Origin: Salminus brasiliensis
Taxonomy: Eukaryota; Chordata; Actinopteri; Characiformes; Bryconidae
Assembly (NCBI RefSeq): GCF_030463535.1
Contig: NC_132888.1
Location: 3,293,980-3,357,979, forward strand
Length of the DNA stretch: 64,000 nucleotides
Direction of reading: 5' to 3'
In this document: in pieces, positions 44,451 to 56,085 of the stretch
Layout: every line of letters starts with the position of its first letter
Numbering within the stretch: position 1 is the first letter of the stretch
Notes under the pieces: model-generated
What the model saw: only the letters and a program-made list of their open reading frames with translations
Told to the model about the DNA's origin: nothing
The model's database searches: none
Translations under genes and position numbers: made by a program

Positions 44451-44934
44451 GTCCATAACATTCTTGGTGGTTGCCCTACATGCTGGTCTTGCTAAGTGGT
44501 TGCTGTGGTATTCCAGGTAGTTGTTATGGTGCTGCTGTGTTGTGGCTATGGTACAGTCCTGGAAAAGTGCACAGCAACATCTCCAGGGTTTAGCAAACTC
44601 CAACCGTGGTGCATTTAACACAAAACACACAGTGGATGTACGCTGAACCAACCAGAGCACTGGCAGATCACTTCTTTTATATGTCTCAGCTGCCCCTTTA
44701 CAATATTCTGACAAGTCCCGCCTCTCCTTAGTTACTGTTGCTATGATGACCATCAAAATCAGCTCAGACCAAAAATAAGCTGGCGTTACAGGATGCTCCC
44801 TGAAGACACGCATCCTTAAGAACTGTCAAAACAGGAATGTAGGCCAGTTTAAAGCAGAGGAAACAAAGCACACTAGAAATGAGCTTTCATCAAACCAGAG
44901 GAATCTGTAAGCCGTTAAAACACAGGTAGCAGGC
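44451..44934. other. intron 1 sequence, nothing recognised
   Basis: The first part keeps decayed GGTTGCC words of the array; the rest is ordinary sequence. Confidence 0.4.
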
Positions 44935-45190
44935 TCCGAGTGGCTCAGTGGTCTAATTTGCAAAGCGGCATGGTTTGGGATTCATACTCATGACCCTCAG
45001 GCCATAGTGGTACCGCATTAGACCGCTGAGTCACTCGGAGCTCGAATGCCTGAGTGGGTAGATGGCGCTCTCTCCCCTCATCACTCTTAAAGCGATGCTG
45101 GTCCAACAGTGGCAGCTTGCCGAGCCCGGGGATCAAACCCACAACCCTGGCAGCAATAGCCTGGAGCTCTAACCGCTGAGCACCACTGCC
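44935..45190 (-). mobile_element. tRNA-derived SINE with a head palindrome
   Basis: The minus strand from 45190 reads A-box-like GTGCTCAGCGGTTAGAGC and B box GGTTTGATCCC. Next to it is an inverted pair: GCTCCGAGTGGCTCAGTGGT (44934-44953) and its complement ACCGCTGAGTCACTCGGAGC-type sequence (about 45020-45043). Confidence 0.65.
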
Positions 45191-45320
45191 CTATTGCTAA
45201 ATGGTTGACACAGTATTTCAGGTTGCTGAGGGGTCACTGTTATTTAAAGTGGTTGCTATAGTATTACTAGGTGGTTGCTAAATTGTTACTAAGGCATTGC
45301 TAGATAATTTGATATTTTAG
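45191..45320. repeat. short GGTTGCT array
   Basis: Continues the intron 1 array family (GGTTGCTATAGTATTACTAG) after the SINE, which apparently inserted into it. Confidence 0.7.
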
Positions 45321-45464
45321 GTGTGGACAGGTGACGGCTCCACGTGTCAGGAGCATCGTTGGGAGCATTGCTAGTAATAGGGGGAGCTACAAACAGGTGG
45401 GTTAATTGGCTTTAAACCCCACCCCACCCAAGCCCACACCTGGCAATTAGCCTGGTGCCAAAAG

Positions 45465-45532
45465 GTTCATGTTTACCTGCTCATTAGTGTCCTATTCTAT
45501 TGGCAGTACTTCTCTGCAGTGACTAGACAAGC

Positions 45533-45575
<43 letters not shown>

Positions 45576-45675
45576 ATTTGCACATCTGTGTCAGCAATGG
45601 GTGCAACGTAAAATAAGCGGAATGTTTTCACTACAAGGGGTGTCCACAAACATTTGGACACATAGTGTACGAATT
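45465..45675 (+). mobile_element. MITE family 1, 3' end with (TG)n
   Basis: CTATTCTATTGGCAGTACTT through a (TG)n tract (45537-45574) to GGGGTGTCCACAAACATTTG and the end ACATAGTGTA. Confidence 0.75.
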
Positions 45676-45939
45676 CATTAAACCCACTTTTTTGGTTTAC
45701 ACAGCAGTCAAGGTCAAGATATACAGTTTTCTACACAAACAAGCTGCAGGGATAATGTGTTGCTAATCAGGCACAGTTATGACTCAGCAATTTTAATTAA
45801 TATCTGCTTAATTACAAAAAAGAGACCCTAAATCGTTACCAGACTTTCGAATTCTGCCACTGAAATGTTGGTACTTCTATTACTGATATGTAATTTTTAA
45901 AAACTGCTGTAGGAAGTTCTTTACTTTGTAGCCTTTTAA

Positions 45940-46520
45940 TACACTATATGGACAAAAGTATTGGGACACCTACACATTACACCTACATGAGCTTTAGCGA
46001 TGTCCCATTCTACAGCCATAGGCCAGCCAAAAGGTCCCCCTTTTGTTGCTACAACAGCTTCCACTCTCAAACTTTTGTGGGATGTTTTGTCCATTCATCC
46101 AGAAGTGTCTTTGTGAGTTTGTCGCAATGGTGCGATCGGGGTTGAGGTCAGGGCTCTGTGTGGGCCAGTCCAGTGCTTCCACACCAAACACACCCAACCA
46201 TAACTTTCTTGGAGCTTGCTTTGTGCACTGGGGACCTTCCACAAACTGTTTCCATTAAATTGTAAGCATAAAAAATGCCCACAAAGATTTCCCTTTACTA
46301 CAACTGAGGGGAAATTTCTCCAGCTGACTTGTTGTTGGAACCTGGACCACTGCACTAAAACAGACTGGTATTTCTGCCACTGCTGGTAGACCCGTATGAC
46401 CGTCTGCTTCCATACACCTGCAGATTCAGCAACTTCCATCACACTGTGGAAATGCAATCCCTTTTAGCCAATCATTACGTATATCAGCTTTGCATCCAAT
46501 GAGACGCTCACTGCACTGTC
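45940..46520 (-). pseudogene. decayed Tc1-type transposon
   Basis: Begins ACACTATATGGACAAAAGTA. The minus strand retains LDWPTQSPDLNP (third catalytic region) at 46130-46180 and a helix-turn-helix piece ESAGVWKQTVIRVYQQWQ at about 46340-46430, in shifted frames. Inactive. Confidence 0.7.
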
Positions 46521-47220
46521 CCACCTATTCTCAATGTCTGAGTATTGTAACACACCCAGCAGGTATTTACAGCCCCATCATCCTCGTGCAGTGCCATCTG
46601 CAGGAGCCTGAAGTCACTACCACCTTGCTAATTTTCTGTCCGGGGAGCTTACATGTGATCAGGGTATGCAGGTGGCATCTGAATGGTCTGCTTCAGAGGG
46701 TAGAGTTCTGAGGGACTTCTGAGATGTATTCTGTGGCATTGCCCATTCCTACTGTACTGATTATTCGGCTCTAAAAAAAAGGCTGCAGGCCCTTAAAACT
46801 GTCTGCATGTCTGATTGCTTTCCAGTTCCTTTAAAAAGCACCACACTCTTCCAGGAGTCGTGAGAGCTAAGAAGAAACTTGACTGCACTCGCTGCCCTGA
46901 AGCTGCTGTCACTTCTACTGCAGCTTTGGTTCAACATGAGGTCAGATTTGTGATGCAGAAGGCAGTGGTCACAGTGACGTGAATATACATAAGGCTTTTT
47001 CGCAGCCTCAGTAAAACATCTGCTTGTTTTTTTTTCCTTGTATCGCCTGAAGCTGGGTAGGTGATCCAAGTAGTGAACGACACAGCACTACACGGTTACC
47101 CTCAGGCCACACTAGGCACTGAGGAACTGTCCCACTGTAATGAATAATTACAACACTTGGATAGGTTAAAAAAGCTAAAGAACAAACCAGGACAGCCAAG
47201 AAATGACACTAGGAGTATAC
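46521..47220. other. intron 1 sequence, nothing recognised
   Basis: Open frames of up to 102 codons on the minus strand (46761-47069) have no family features. Confidence 0.3.
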
Positions 47221-47221
47221 T

Positions 47222-47900
47222 ACATGGACAAAAGTATGGGGACACCTGCTCATTAATTGTTTCTTCTAAAATCAAGGGTCTCTACTGTCCAGGGAAGACG
47301 GCTTTCTACTAGATTTTGGAGGAGAATCGCTGTGAGGATTTAATTGCCAATAGATTAGGACTCTCTGGAGCAGATAAACATGAACCTATTGGCACCATGC
47401 TGCCTAATGCCAGGCGTGGGCTAGAGGGGAATAAAGCCCCCCAGCATTGAGGAGCTGTGGAGCAGTGGAAGAACTGTTCTTTTAAATAATGCATGGCGCT
47501 CCATCCAGTACTTTTGGGATGAGCTGGGTAGTTGGGGATTGTGAGGTTTCATTTGGATTTTGGAAAGGCGAATTGCTGTGAGGATTTAATTGCATTCAAC
47601 CACAAGAGCGTTAGTGAGATAAGCATGTTGGACTCATCTCACCTCATCCCCAACTTTCCAACTCGTCCCAAAAGTACTGGATGGAGCTCCACCATCCATC
47701 ATTCCAGAGAACACAGTTCTTCCACTGCTCCACAGCTCCTCAATGCTGGGGGGCTTTATACCCCTCTACTAGCCCACGCCTGGCAATAGGCAGCATGGTG
47801 TCAGTAGCTTCATCATGTTGCTCTGCTCCAGAGAGTCCTATTCTATTGGCAGTACTTCTTCTCTACAAGGACCAGACAAGCTGTGTGTGTACATTGGATG
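47222..47900. mobile_element. MITE family 1 fold-back copy
   Basis: 47222-47345 is the plus-oriented start, 47346-47540 is the interior in inverted orientation, and 47550-47900 is the interior in plus orientation again. The blocks TCCTCAATGCTGGGGGGCTT (plus) and AAAGCCCCCCAGCATTGAGG (inverted) lie about 300 bp apart. The result is a hairpin with arms of roughly 200 bp. Confidence 0.75.
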
Positions 47901-48372
47901 CTGGACCACGTCACCAAAATATCTACATTTGATTAAATTTACTGTGTTTCTAACTCTACAGAAATAGATGTCACAATTATGTTGATCCAACTGGGCCGCG
48001 TCCCAATTTCTACACATTCATAAATGTTTATGTATCAGCACTGGCAGATAACAGTGCATCCCCATGAATAAGGCCTATAAACAACAGGAGTTCCAGCTGC
48101 AGTATGAAAAGAGTTGGCTTCCATTTGACTGAGCGTAAACTTCAATCCAGTGTGTCAGAAGGATGCGTCATCGTCTCTACTGCAGCGAGGTGAACACCTC
48201 CTTCGAGACAGCCAAGCTGAGCCTCTCTTCTAGGCACCATTCTGTCTGATGTCAACATCAAGACATGGTTTTTGGTTCATTTTGGATCATTTTTTCTTTC
48301 AAATCTTGAAAAGATTTTATTTCCTTCACATCACAGACCACAAGACTAAGTCTTTCCTTCCACAGATGCCAT
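47901..48372. other. intron 1 sequence, nothing recognised
   Basis: Ordinary sequence without element or coding signal. Confidence 0.35.
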
Positions 48373-48420
48373 TTTGTGCCATTTAGTAGACACTTTTATC
48401 CAGGCACATAAAAGAAGTGC
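48373..48420 (-). mobile_element. SINE/LINE 3' tail fragment
   Basis: Minus strand GCCTGGATAAAAGTGTCTAC followed by TAAATGG, the same tail as the SINEs at 20.2 and 24.7 kb. Confidence 0.5.
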
Positions 48421-48524
48421 TTTTATTCTGTCTAAAAAACTTCAACTTAAACTGGTGCAAATGGGTCAGGGTATGGAGACATCCCCAAACTAGCACACAG
48501 GAGTCTACAGGAGTTCTGATATAC

Positions 48525-49140
48525 ACTGCTCAAAACAATAAAGGGAACACTTAAACACAATATAACTCCAAGTAAATCAAACTTCTGTGAAATCAAACTG
48601 TCCACTTAGGAAGCAACACTGATTGGCAATCAATTTCACATGCTGTTGTGCAAATGGAATAGACAACAGGTGGGAATTATTGGCAATTAGCAAGACACAC
48701 TCAATAAAGGAGTGGTTCTGCAGGTGGGGACCACAGACCACTTCTAGGCTTTCGTACCTATGCTTTCTGGCTGATGTTTTGATCACTTTGAATGTTGACG
48801 GACTCTACAACCCACACAAGTGGCTCAGGTAGTGCAGCTCATCCAGGATGGCACATCAATGTGAGCTGTGGCAAGGAGCATGCCCAGGCGCTGTAGGGAG
48901 ATCATACAGGCACATGGAGGCCACACACAATACTGAGCCTCATTTTGACTTGTTTTAAGGACATTACATCAAAGTTGGATCAGCCTGTCGTCTGTTTTTC
49001 CACTTTAATTTTGTGTGTGACTCCAAATCCAGGCCTCCATTGGTTTATAAATTTGATTTCCATTGATGATTTTTGTATGATTTTGTTTTCAGCACATTCA
49101 ACTTTAAAGTATTCAATGAGAATATTTCACTTTGAGGCAA
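48525..49140 (+). pseudogene. internally deleted Tc1-type transposon
   Basis: Opens ACTGCTCAAAACAATAAAGG and keeps the region up to the start of the transposase (GGATGGCACATCAATGTGAG). It then jumps at about 48877 to the transposase C-terminus (SMPRRCREIIQAHGGHTQY, stop at 48936-48938) and part of the right inverted repeat. Most of the transposase has been deleted, leaving a MITE-like derivative of about 615 bp. Confidence 0.75.
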
Positions 49141-50940
49141 TACTGTACCTCGTATCTCTCATTTTAACAGTCCCTTATCAGACTGGAAGGGCAGTGTTTG
49201 CTTATCTGCCCTCTCTCGCAGGGTAGATGAATGCCTAATGAATGTACTCAGCTATTTTAGGTTGCACCCATTGCTGGCACAGATTGTCCACTCCAGTCTA
49301 GTCCCTGTAGAGAAGAACTACCCATAGAATACCATGTCTCTCTGCAGCAGATAGACATGGACCTAATGGCACCATACCGAATGCCTTGAGCATTAGAAAT
49401 GTGCCAAAATGACGTGGAATAAAATCTTTTACATTGACTTTCACTAAAAGTTAAGAAGATTTTCCCTTTTCCTGTGAAGTTGCTGTTTTGGAGATCCGAG
49501 GCTTTTGAATGGCAGCGATAATATGCCTAATTTGTCTGGATTGTATGCTACAGCTCTTCCGTCATCTGGACCAATCATCTGGACCACTGTAAGATACGGT
49601 TTCCAATAGTGTCAGATCGCAGAGCTTAAACTCAGCATCTCCTCGGCTTCCATTTATAGCCATTTGAAGGAACGATCAAACAGGCGCGTCCTCCTCTGGG
49701 GACCAATCTGCGCACTTGGCCTACATTTGTAATTTTAAGGGAATGGATGCAAGTCGACATGTGTTTTTTTTAATTTTTCTTATTGGTATTAGCCTCCGAA
49801 TCTCACCATACCTTGAGTGTAATCATGAGAAATTAAAGAGCTCCTTTAGCCGGTGAGGGCTGTTAATCACAGAGCCTCTGCAGGTTCATACACATACATA
49901 GCACTCCCTCTCAGCTAGACCTCATTTACAAGGATGGACAGGGCAAGCACATTAACAGTGATGTGGGCTTCAGCCTGCCTTTCCAATTCATCACTGTGGG
50001 TACTGGAAACATCTCTGAATGGGCTGAGTCTAAACTCCCAAGCAGGCTGTGATGATTAGATTGAACTTAATTAAAAGCAGAAATGCCACTGTTTATCTAA
50101 TCGGATTTTATTACAGTGCTGCCGACTTCACACAGGCCCAATTACATGCAATGCAGTCAGAGTCCAATCTCCATTCCACGATTGCCTCTTCACACACTGC
50201 ATATTATGGTATCTATGTTTTCTGATCATTTTAAATTGTGCAAATAAACAAACGAAACATGTATCTCATTTCCAGTCTAACAAACACATTACGTTCTTTA
50301 CTTTCCAGGAGATTAGATGGAAGATAATCCACAGGAGTTCCACAATTATTTAAAACACACAGATAATAGGACTCAATTGTCAAGTACAAGACCACCAACA
50401 CTGCCCCCAATCAGATAAACAGCATTAAACCTTCAAGCTCTACTCTCGCTTTGTCAGATCTGAAAACATCCACAGTTCTGTTTGTGTCCATGCATCTCCC
50501 ACTGTGAGAAGACAAACCCAAGGCTGTGGGTGTGAAAGGATGTGGAGCTCATCGAGAAGCTCTTACTGAGAAAAGCCAGAAGATCATCCAAACAAAGAAG
50601 CTGCTGCTGCTCCAGACCTCAACATCATTGAATGTGTTTGGGACTGTTGGGAGGGTGAGAAGCTCTGTAGAGTGAACTTTGGAAGTGTAAAAGATTTCCT
50701 GCAGATTTCAGAACACCACCACCACCACCACCATGTTTAACAGATGAGGTGGTGTGTATTGGATCTTGGACAGGAGGTGTGAAGGTGTCTCCTGATAAGA
50801 TTGGAAGCTGCAAGGAGGGTAAAGGTGGACGCTCTAACCAATCAAACATCTGAAATTAGCTTTACAGCACTTTTGGTTGTGTACATTTCGGTAAAATATA
50901 TACATTCATAAGTACAAATAAGTACACTGGCAGCCAGATA
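49141..50940. other. intron 1 sequence, little recognised
   Basis: 49240-49400 includes eroded MITE family 1 words (GAGAAGAACTACCCATAGAA). 50600-50850 holds a CACCACCACCAC run (about 50707-50731). The rest appears unique, including 49400-50600, with no coding signal. Confidence 0.4.
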
Positions 50941-50944
50941 TTCA

Positions 50945-51400
50945 TACACTATATTGACAAAAGTATTGGGACACCTGTTCATTCATTGCTTTTTCCAACA
51001 TCGAGGGTATTACGATATTAATAGTATTAATAGATTTTCCAGATTTTGTTGAAGTAACCATCTCTACTGTCCAGGGAAGAAGGCTTTCTACAAGGTTCTG
51101 GAGCATAGCTGTGAGGATTTGATTGCATTCTGTGACAAAAGCGAAAGGTCAGGATGACAAGAGGTCAGGGAGCTGGATAATCACCATCCCACCTCAACTT
51201 CAACTCATCCTAGACTATTGGACAGTTCCACTGCTCCACAGCTCCTCAATGCTGGGGGGGCTTTGTAACCCCCTTTTGCCCAAGCTAGACATGGTGCCAT
51301 CTGCCCCAGATCTGTCCCAGTCCTATTCTGTCAGCAAGTAGCCGAATAATGCATTCATTAGAAGGGGTGTCCACAAACTTTTGAACATGTAGTGTATGTC
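50945..51400 (+). mobile_element. MITE family 1 copy
   Basis: Begins CACTATATTGACAAAAGTAT and ends GGTGTCCACAAACTTTTGAA then CATGTAGTGTA. Diverged from the reference and slightly shortened. Confidence 0.75.
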
Positions 51401-51404
51401 TATA

Positions 51405-51640
51405 CAGTGACTTGATCTGATCTGCCAACAAGACAATCCGAGACCCCACATTGCTCATCAGGTGGTGGAGTGGGTCGAGGAGTGAGGAAGTTCAGGTGAT
51501 TGAAACCCTATTGAGAGCCTGATGTGGGACTCTATAAGAGGTGTGTGGACAGCAGCAAACAGCGTGTGAGAAGCAGCTCGTTCAGATGAGTTTGATGGAC
51601 GCCCAGAAAATAGCGCTCTAAAGCGTCTACCTACAAGAAA
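51405..51640 (+). pseudogene. Tc1/mariner transposase fragment
   Basis: The plus strand reads QDNPRPH, HQVVEWVEE and, after a stop, NPIESLMWDSIRGVW, the order of the second and third catalytic blocks. Truncated on both sides. Confidence 0.55.
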
Positions 51641-52430
51641 AAGCCTGGTGTAGAACGTGAGCGGGATCCAGACGAGAGGGTCAGTCGCAAGTGAGGGGAG
51701 TGTTTATTCCAGACAAAGAGGCAGACAGTGACTGAGGGAGGCTTGAAACAAGGCACAGCAAATGGGCACATACAGGCAAGAAAGGCTGGAGGCTGTATCT
51801 GAAACAATGTCCTACAGTTCTCTATTTTGGGGAGGATGCCATTTTGTGGTGGCCCAAAAACACACCAGAGAACGTCCAGTACAGTCCTACAATCCAATTG
51901 AGCTAGATTGGGATACAGTACCATACTTTCACTATAGTACAGTTTCAGCTCTTTAATTGACTTAGATAAACTGTGGAGCAACGAATGGGCTAGTGTTTGT
52001 AACTGTCCAAGTCCTATTCAGCCAGTCATGTTATATTTAAAGCATATTACTCACAGAAAGATGAGTGTGGAAAAGATCTCTACATCCTTCAGTAACTTAC
52101 AGCCACTGAAAAGCATGAAGTATGTCATGGAATATCTCTTATAAAATATTAAACATGTCTCATAAAAGATAAAACCCCAGTGGCATCAATCCTAAGTCAT
52201 GATTCTTGTCATTACATGATGAAACTGCCCATAAGACTCACACAAAGAGCATTCCTCCAATGTAGAATCTATCAACTCTGTGGAGCTTCTTCAGTGCAGT
52301 ATCTAGTCGGGTAACTTAAATCCTTCACCAGTACCATGAGGTCATTGATCACATCCCAAAGCCATAACCAATTTTTATATGCAAAGTAAAACTATTAAAA
52401 ATATGCTCAGGTTTTCAGACATCTGCTCAA
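51641..52430. other. intron 1 sequence, nothing recognised
   Basis: A 116-codon minus-strand frame (51631-51981) lacks family features. Confidence 0.3.
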
Positions 52431-52648
52431 TCATTGTTTCTTCTAAAGAAATTTGTAATAAAAATAGTTGATCCTACTTTTGTTGGAGTAACTGTCTCTA
52501 CTGTCCAGAGAAGGCTTTCTAGTAGATTTTTAGGAGCATTGCTGTGAGGATTTGATGGCATTCGGTGACAAGAGCGTTAGTGAGGTCACAATGTTGAATG
52601 ATCACCAGCCCCCCTCATTCCTGACTCCTCAACTCATCCCAAAAGTAT
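52430..52648 (+). mobile_element. MITE family 1, 5' part
   Basis: From TCAATCATTGTTTCTTCTAA to CAACTCATCCCAAAAGTA, ending abruptly where the next Tc1 relic begins. Confidence 0.7.
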
Positions 52649-53885
52649 AGCTGTACACACCTTTAGCCTAATTCTTGGTTGATGCACCTTGGAAGCAATT
52701 ACAGCTTTAAGGCATCTTGGGAAAGCAGCTGTGAGCTTGGCACCCTTGTTTCTGGACATTTGTGCTCATTCCTCTTGGCATATCCTTGCAAGCTCGGTCA
52801 GGTTGGATGGGGAGTGTCGGTGCTCAGCCATTTTCAGCTCCTCCCACAGATGTTCTGGTCTGGGCTCTGGCTGGGCCACTTAAGGACATTCACAGACTTT
52901 CTCTGAAGCCACTTCTTAAGTTAAGGTTCATGTTGGAAGGTAAATCTTCGCCCCAGTCTGAGGTTCACAGTGCTCAATCTATCCCTCCATCAGGACCAGT
53001 CACCCCAGTCCTGCTGCTGAAACACTTCCCCACATCATGATTCTGCCACCGCCATGCTTCACTGTAGGGATGGCACCAGCCAGGTGATGAGCGGTGTCTG
53101 GTTTCCTCCAGTTTCCTCCATGCTTGGTATTCAGGCCAAAAAGTTCTGCTCACCAGATCAGAGAATCTTGATTCTCATGGTTTCAGAGTCCTCTAGATGC
53201 CTTTTGGCAAACTCCAGGTGGGCTGCCATGTGCCTTTTACTAAGGAGTGGCTTCAGTCTGGCCACTCTACCATAAAGGCATGATTTGTGGACTGCTGCTG
53301 ATGGTCAATCTTCTGAACCAGGGTCCCCCATCTTCGCAATGATACACTGGGGTTCCTACTCACCTCCTTGGCCAAGGCCCGATCTCTCAGGTCTAGGAAG
53401 ATTCTTGGTGGTTCCAACCATCTTCCCTTTACGAATGCTGGTGGCCACTGTGCTCTTTGGGACCTGGAACACTGCAGCCAATTTCTGTACCCTTCTCCAG
53501 ATCAAGGCCTTGACACAGTCCTGTCTCTGACATGTGACTGTCAACTGTGGGACCTTATATAGGCAGGTGCTGGCACTCCCTAATCATGTCCAATCAGCTG
53601 AATTTACTACAGGTGAACTCCAATTAACTTGTAGAAACATCTCAAGCAGTACCAGTGGAAACAAGTGAGCACCTCAGCCGCTCACTTTTGGGTGTCATAT
53701 TAAAGGGCGTTTAATTTAATTTTGATTAAATTAGCACATATGTCTAAAACCTGCTATTTTGTGTAGACATTTTAACAAAAAATGAACTGAATCTATTGTA
53801 GAAGAAATCTGTAATAAACGTAATAAACCATAGAGAAGGTGAAAAGGGTGTGCAGACTTTCCGGCTTGACTATAGATGAGTGTAT
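52649..53885 (-). pseudogene. decayed Tc1-type transposon
   Basis: The minus strand has a helix-turn-helix remnant (KLAAVFQVPKSTVATSIRK, about 53420-53480), typical of the Tc1 transposase N-terminus. Further downstream come text blocks matching the rest of a transposase with many stops. Presumed ends are near CTGTACACACCTTTAGCC and GCAGACTTTCCGGCTTGAC. It interrupts a MITE family 1 copy. Confidence 0.65.
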
Positions 53886-54205
53886 ACACACTTTTTTAAA
53901 CATGTATCTAATATTACTTGAAGATAAAACTGATTCTACTAAACTAAATGAAGTAAATCTAGTAGATTTTCATCCAGTAAAAGCACCGTAAACCCCAGCA
54001 AAAACCCCAGCTGCAGTCCTGCCATCTGTACGCATGTTGGCCATTCCTCAGGAGCTTACCTGTCCTATTTCCATTCCTGCACAGTGCGCTACGGTAACCA
54101 GGCCACAGCTTGTGTGTGCATGTGGCAGGCGTGACACAGACTATGTCATAACAGGTCTCCTGTGCCTGCGTATGAACCAACGAACATCACACTCAAGCTG
54201 CAGTT
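53886..54205. other. intron 1 sequence, nothing recognised
   Basis: Ordinary sequence between two elements. Confidence 0.35.
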
Positions 54206-54207
54206 TG

Positions 54208-54605
54208 GTCACTATATGTCCAAATGTTTGTGGACACCCCTGCTAATGAATGCATTCAACTACTACTTGGTCGTACCTGTTGCTGACATGGATGTGCAAA
54301 TGCACACACACAGCTTGTCTAGCCCCTGTATAGAAGTACTGCCAGTGGAATAGGACTCTCTGGAGCAGATCAACATGACTTTAAGACTATTGGCACCATG
54401 CTGCCTAATGCCTGATTCTACTTTTAAGAAGGACTGGGCAGCATTCAACATCCTGACCTCACGAACACTCAATCAAATCCTCACAGCCATGCTCCTTCTT
54501 CTTACTCCAACAAAAGCAGGATCAAAAGCAACTCCTTTTAATACTTTTGATTTCGGATGAAACAGGGAATAAGTAGATGTCCCAATACTTTTGTCACAGT
54601 AGTGC
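54208..54605 (-). mobile_element. MITE family 1 copy, middle deleted
   Basis: Begins CACTATATGTCCAAATGTTT and ends GATGTCCCAATACTTTTGTC. The segment containing the TGGGGGGCTTT block is missing. Confidence 0.75.
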
Positions 54606-54879
54606 ATTCTCACATAGTGTTGTTCTGGAGGGCTGTCTCAAGACTAGGAAACCTGCAAGTAGTAGAATCTGGGCAAGATACTGCCCACAGCTGTGCAGCG
54701 CTGATGAATTAAGGTCCAGCTGGGAGGGAAGAGCTAATTATGCCAGTTCGCTTGATGCCCACTCAAACGTGCCTGGTGTCAGAATAACGCTGCGTTCCTG
54801 AATTGCACAAAGCTTATAAACCCAATCTAGAACACAGTGGCATTGCCATTAGCTCAGAAGTCACGCCAATGCACTTGGT

Positions 54880-55105
54880 GCCCATGGTTCTAATGAGCTT
54901 TTCCATAGAAGAACCAAATATAGTTCCATATGGAAGCGTGTTTGTAATAGAGATGAACCTGGCTGTGAGAATGAAGAACCTTTGAAGGTCTAAAGTACCT
55001 TCATGTAACGGTTCTTCACACTCTCACATCTCTATTACAATCAGGGTTCTTTATAGAACCAAAAGTGGTTCTTCTATGGCATCACTCAAGACCCATTTTT
55101 AAGAG
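54880..55105. repeat. AAGAACC/GGTTCTT unit, isolated copy
   Basis: GAAGAACCTTTGAAGGTCTA, CACACTCTCACATCTCTATT and GTGGTTCTTCTATGGCA match the minisatellite at 11.7-13.3 kb. Confidence 0.7.
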
Positions 55106-55374
55106 CGTATAACTTAACAGCCTGACAGTTGCTCCAAAAAAAAACTGTAGCTTAGAGGACTTGATGCCCATTAGGTCAGTTTACTTGATGCCCATCAAAC
55201 TGTCCACTCCAGTGTACCTGGTACCAGAACATCCATGCCATTCTGAATACCTTCTGAATCTGAATAATGCCACTTCACTTCATGACCATGAAACCATCTA
55301 TTAAAACATTGCAGATATCAGAACACCTCTTTATGTGTTCTGAGACTATAACTTCATGAACAGGTAGTCTAATC

Positions 55375-55637
55375 TAGGGATGAATCAATCCGATATTAGG
55401 ATTGGATATCGGTTCCGATATCAACAAAATTAGCTTGATCTGGTATCGGATAATTAGACCGATCAATAAAGTAATGCTGAAGTCAATCCTGATGCCTTAA
55501 GTCTCTCCAACATGGTGAGATATACGGTTTATTAATTCAGCAATAGTATCGGACTCGTATCGGGTATCGACCGATATGCAAAGTTTATGTATCTGTATCG
55601 GTATCGGAACTGAAAAAGCCGGATCGGTGCATTCCTA
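55375..55637. mobile_element. hAT-type MITE with 8-bp target duplication
   Basis: 263 bp. Ends TAGGGATGAATCAATCCGAT and GGATCGGTGCATTCCTA are inverted. Flanks are GTCTAATC (55367-55374) and GTCTAACC (55638-55645), 7 of 8 identical. The interior is rich in TATCGG words. Confidence 0.85.
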
Positions 55638-55764
55638 GTCTAACCTAACACAAAATGTCCATTCAAATGTCCACACAGACAAACTTGGGGTCCCAGAAAA
55701 GCTCACAGCACTTTCATGAACATCTAGTCTGGCCTACAGCCCACTAGCATGACCAGCATTGTCA

Positions 55765-56085
55765 AATTACATAGGATTCAAGATTCAACATCCATTCTGC
55801 TCTGTGCCTCAAAGTCTTTCCCTAGATTGTACAGCGAAATGTGTCCTCCGCATTTAACCCATCTGGTAGTGAACACACACTCACACACACACATGTGTTA
55901 GGGGCAGTGAGTACAGACACACACCCAGAGCGGTGGGCAGCCAACTCCAGCGCCCGGGGAGCAGAGAGGGTAAAGGGCCTTGCTCAAGGGCCCAACAGTG
56001 GCAGCTTGCCGAGCCCGGGAATCGAACCCACAACCCTGTTATCGATATCCCGGTGCTCTAACCGCTGAGCCACCACTGCCCCGTT
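55765..56085 (-). mobile_element. tRNA-derived SINE
   Basis: Minus strand: A box TGGCTCAGCGGTTAGAGC, B box GGTTCGATTCC, then CAAGCTGCCACTGTTGGGCC and the body TTAAATGCGGAGGACACATT. It shares its head with the SINE at 44.9-45.2 kb. Confidence 0.8.

Noticed and set aside
56000..56085. tRNA gene candidates at SINE heads (also 20.2, 24.9 and 45.2 kb)
   Set aside because: A and B boxes are present but no cloverleaf closes, and SINE bodies follow; these are SINE promoters.
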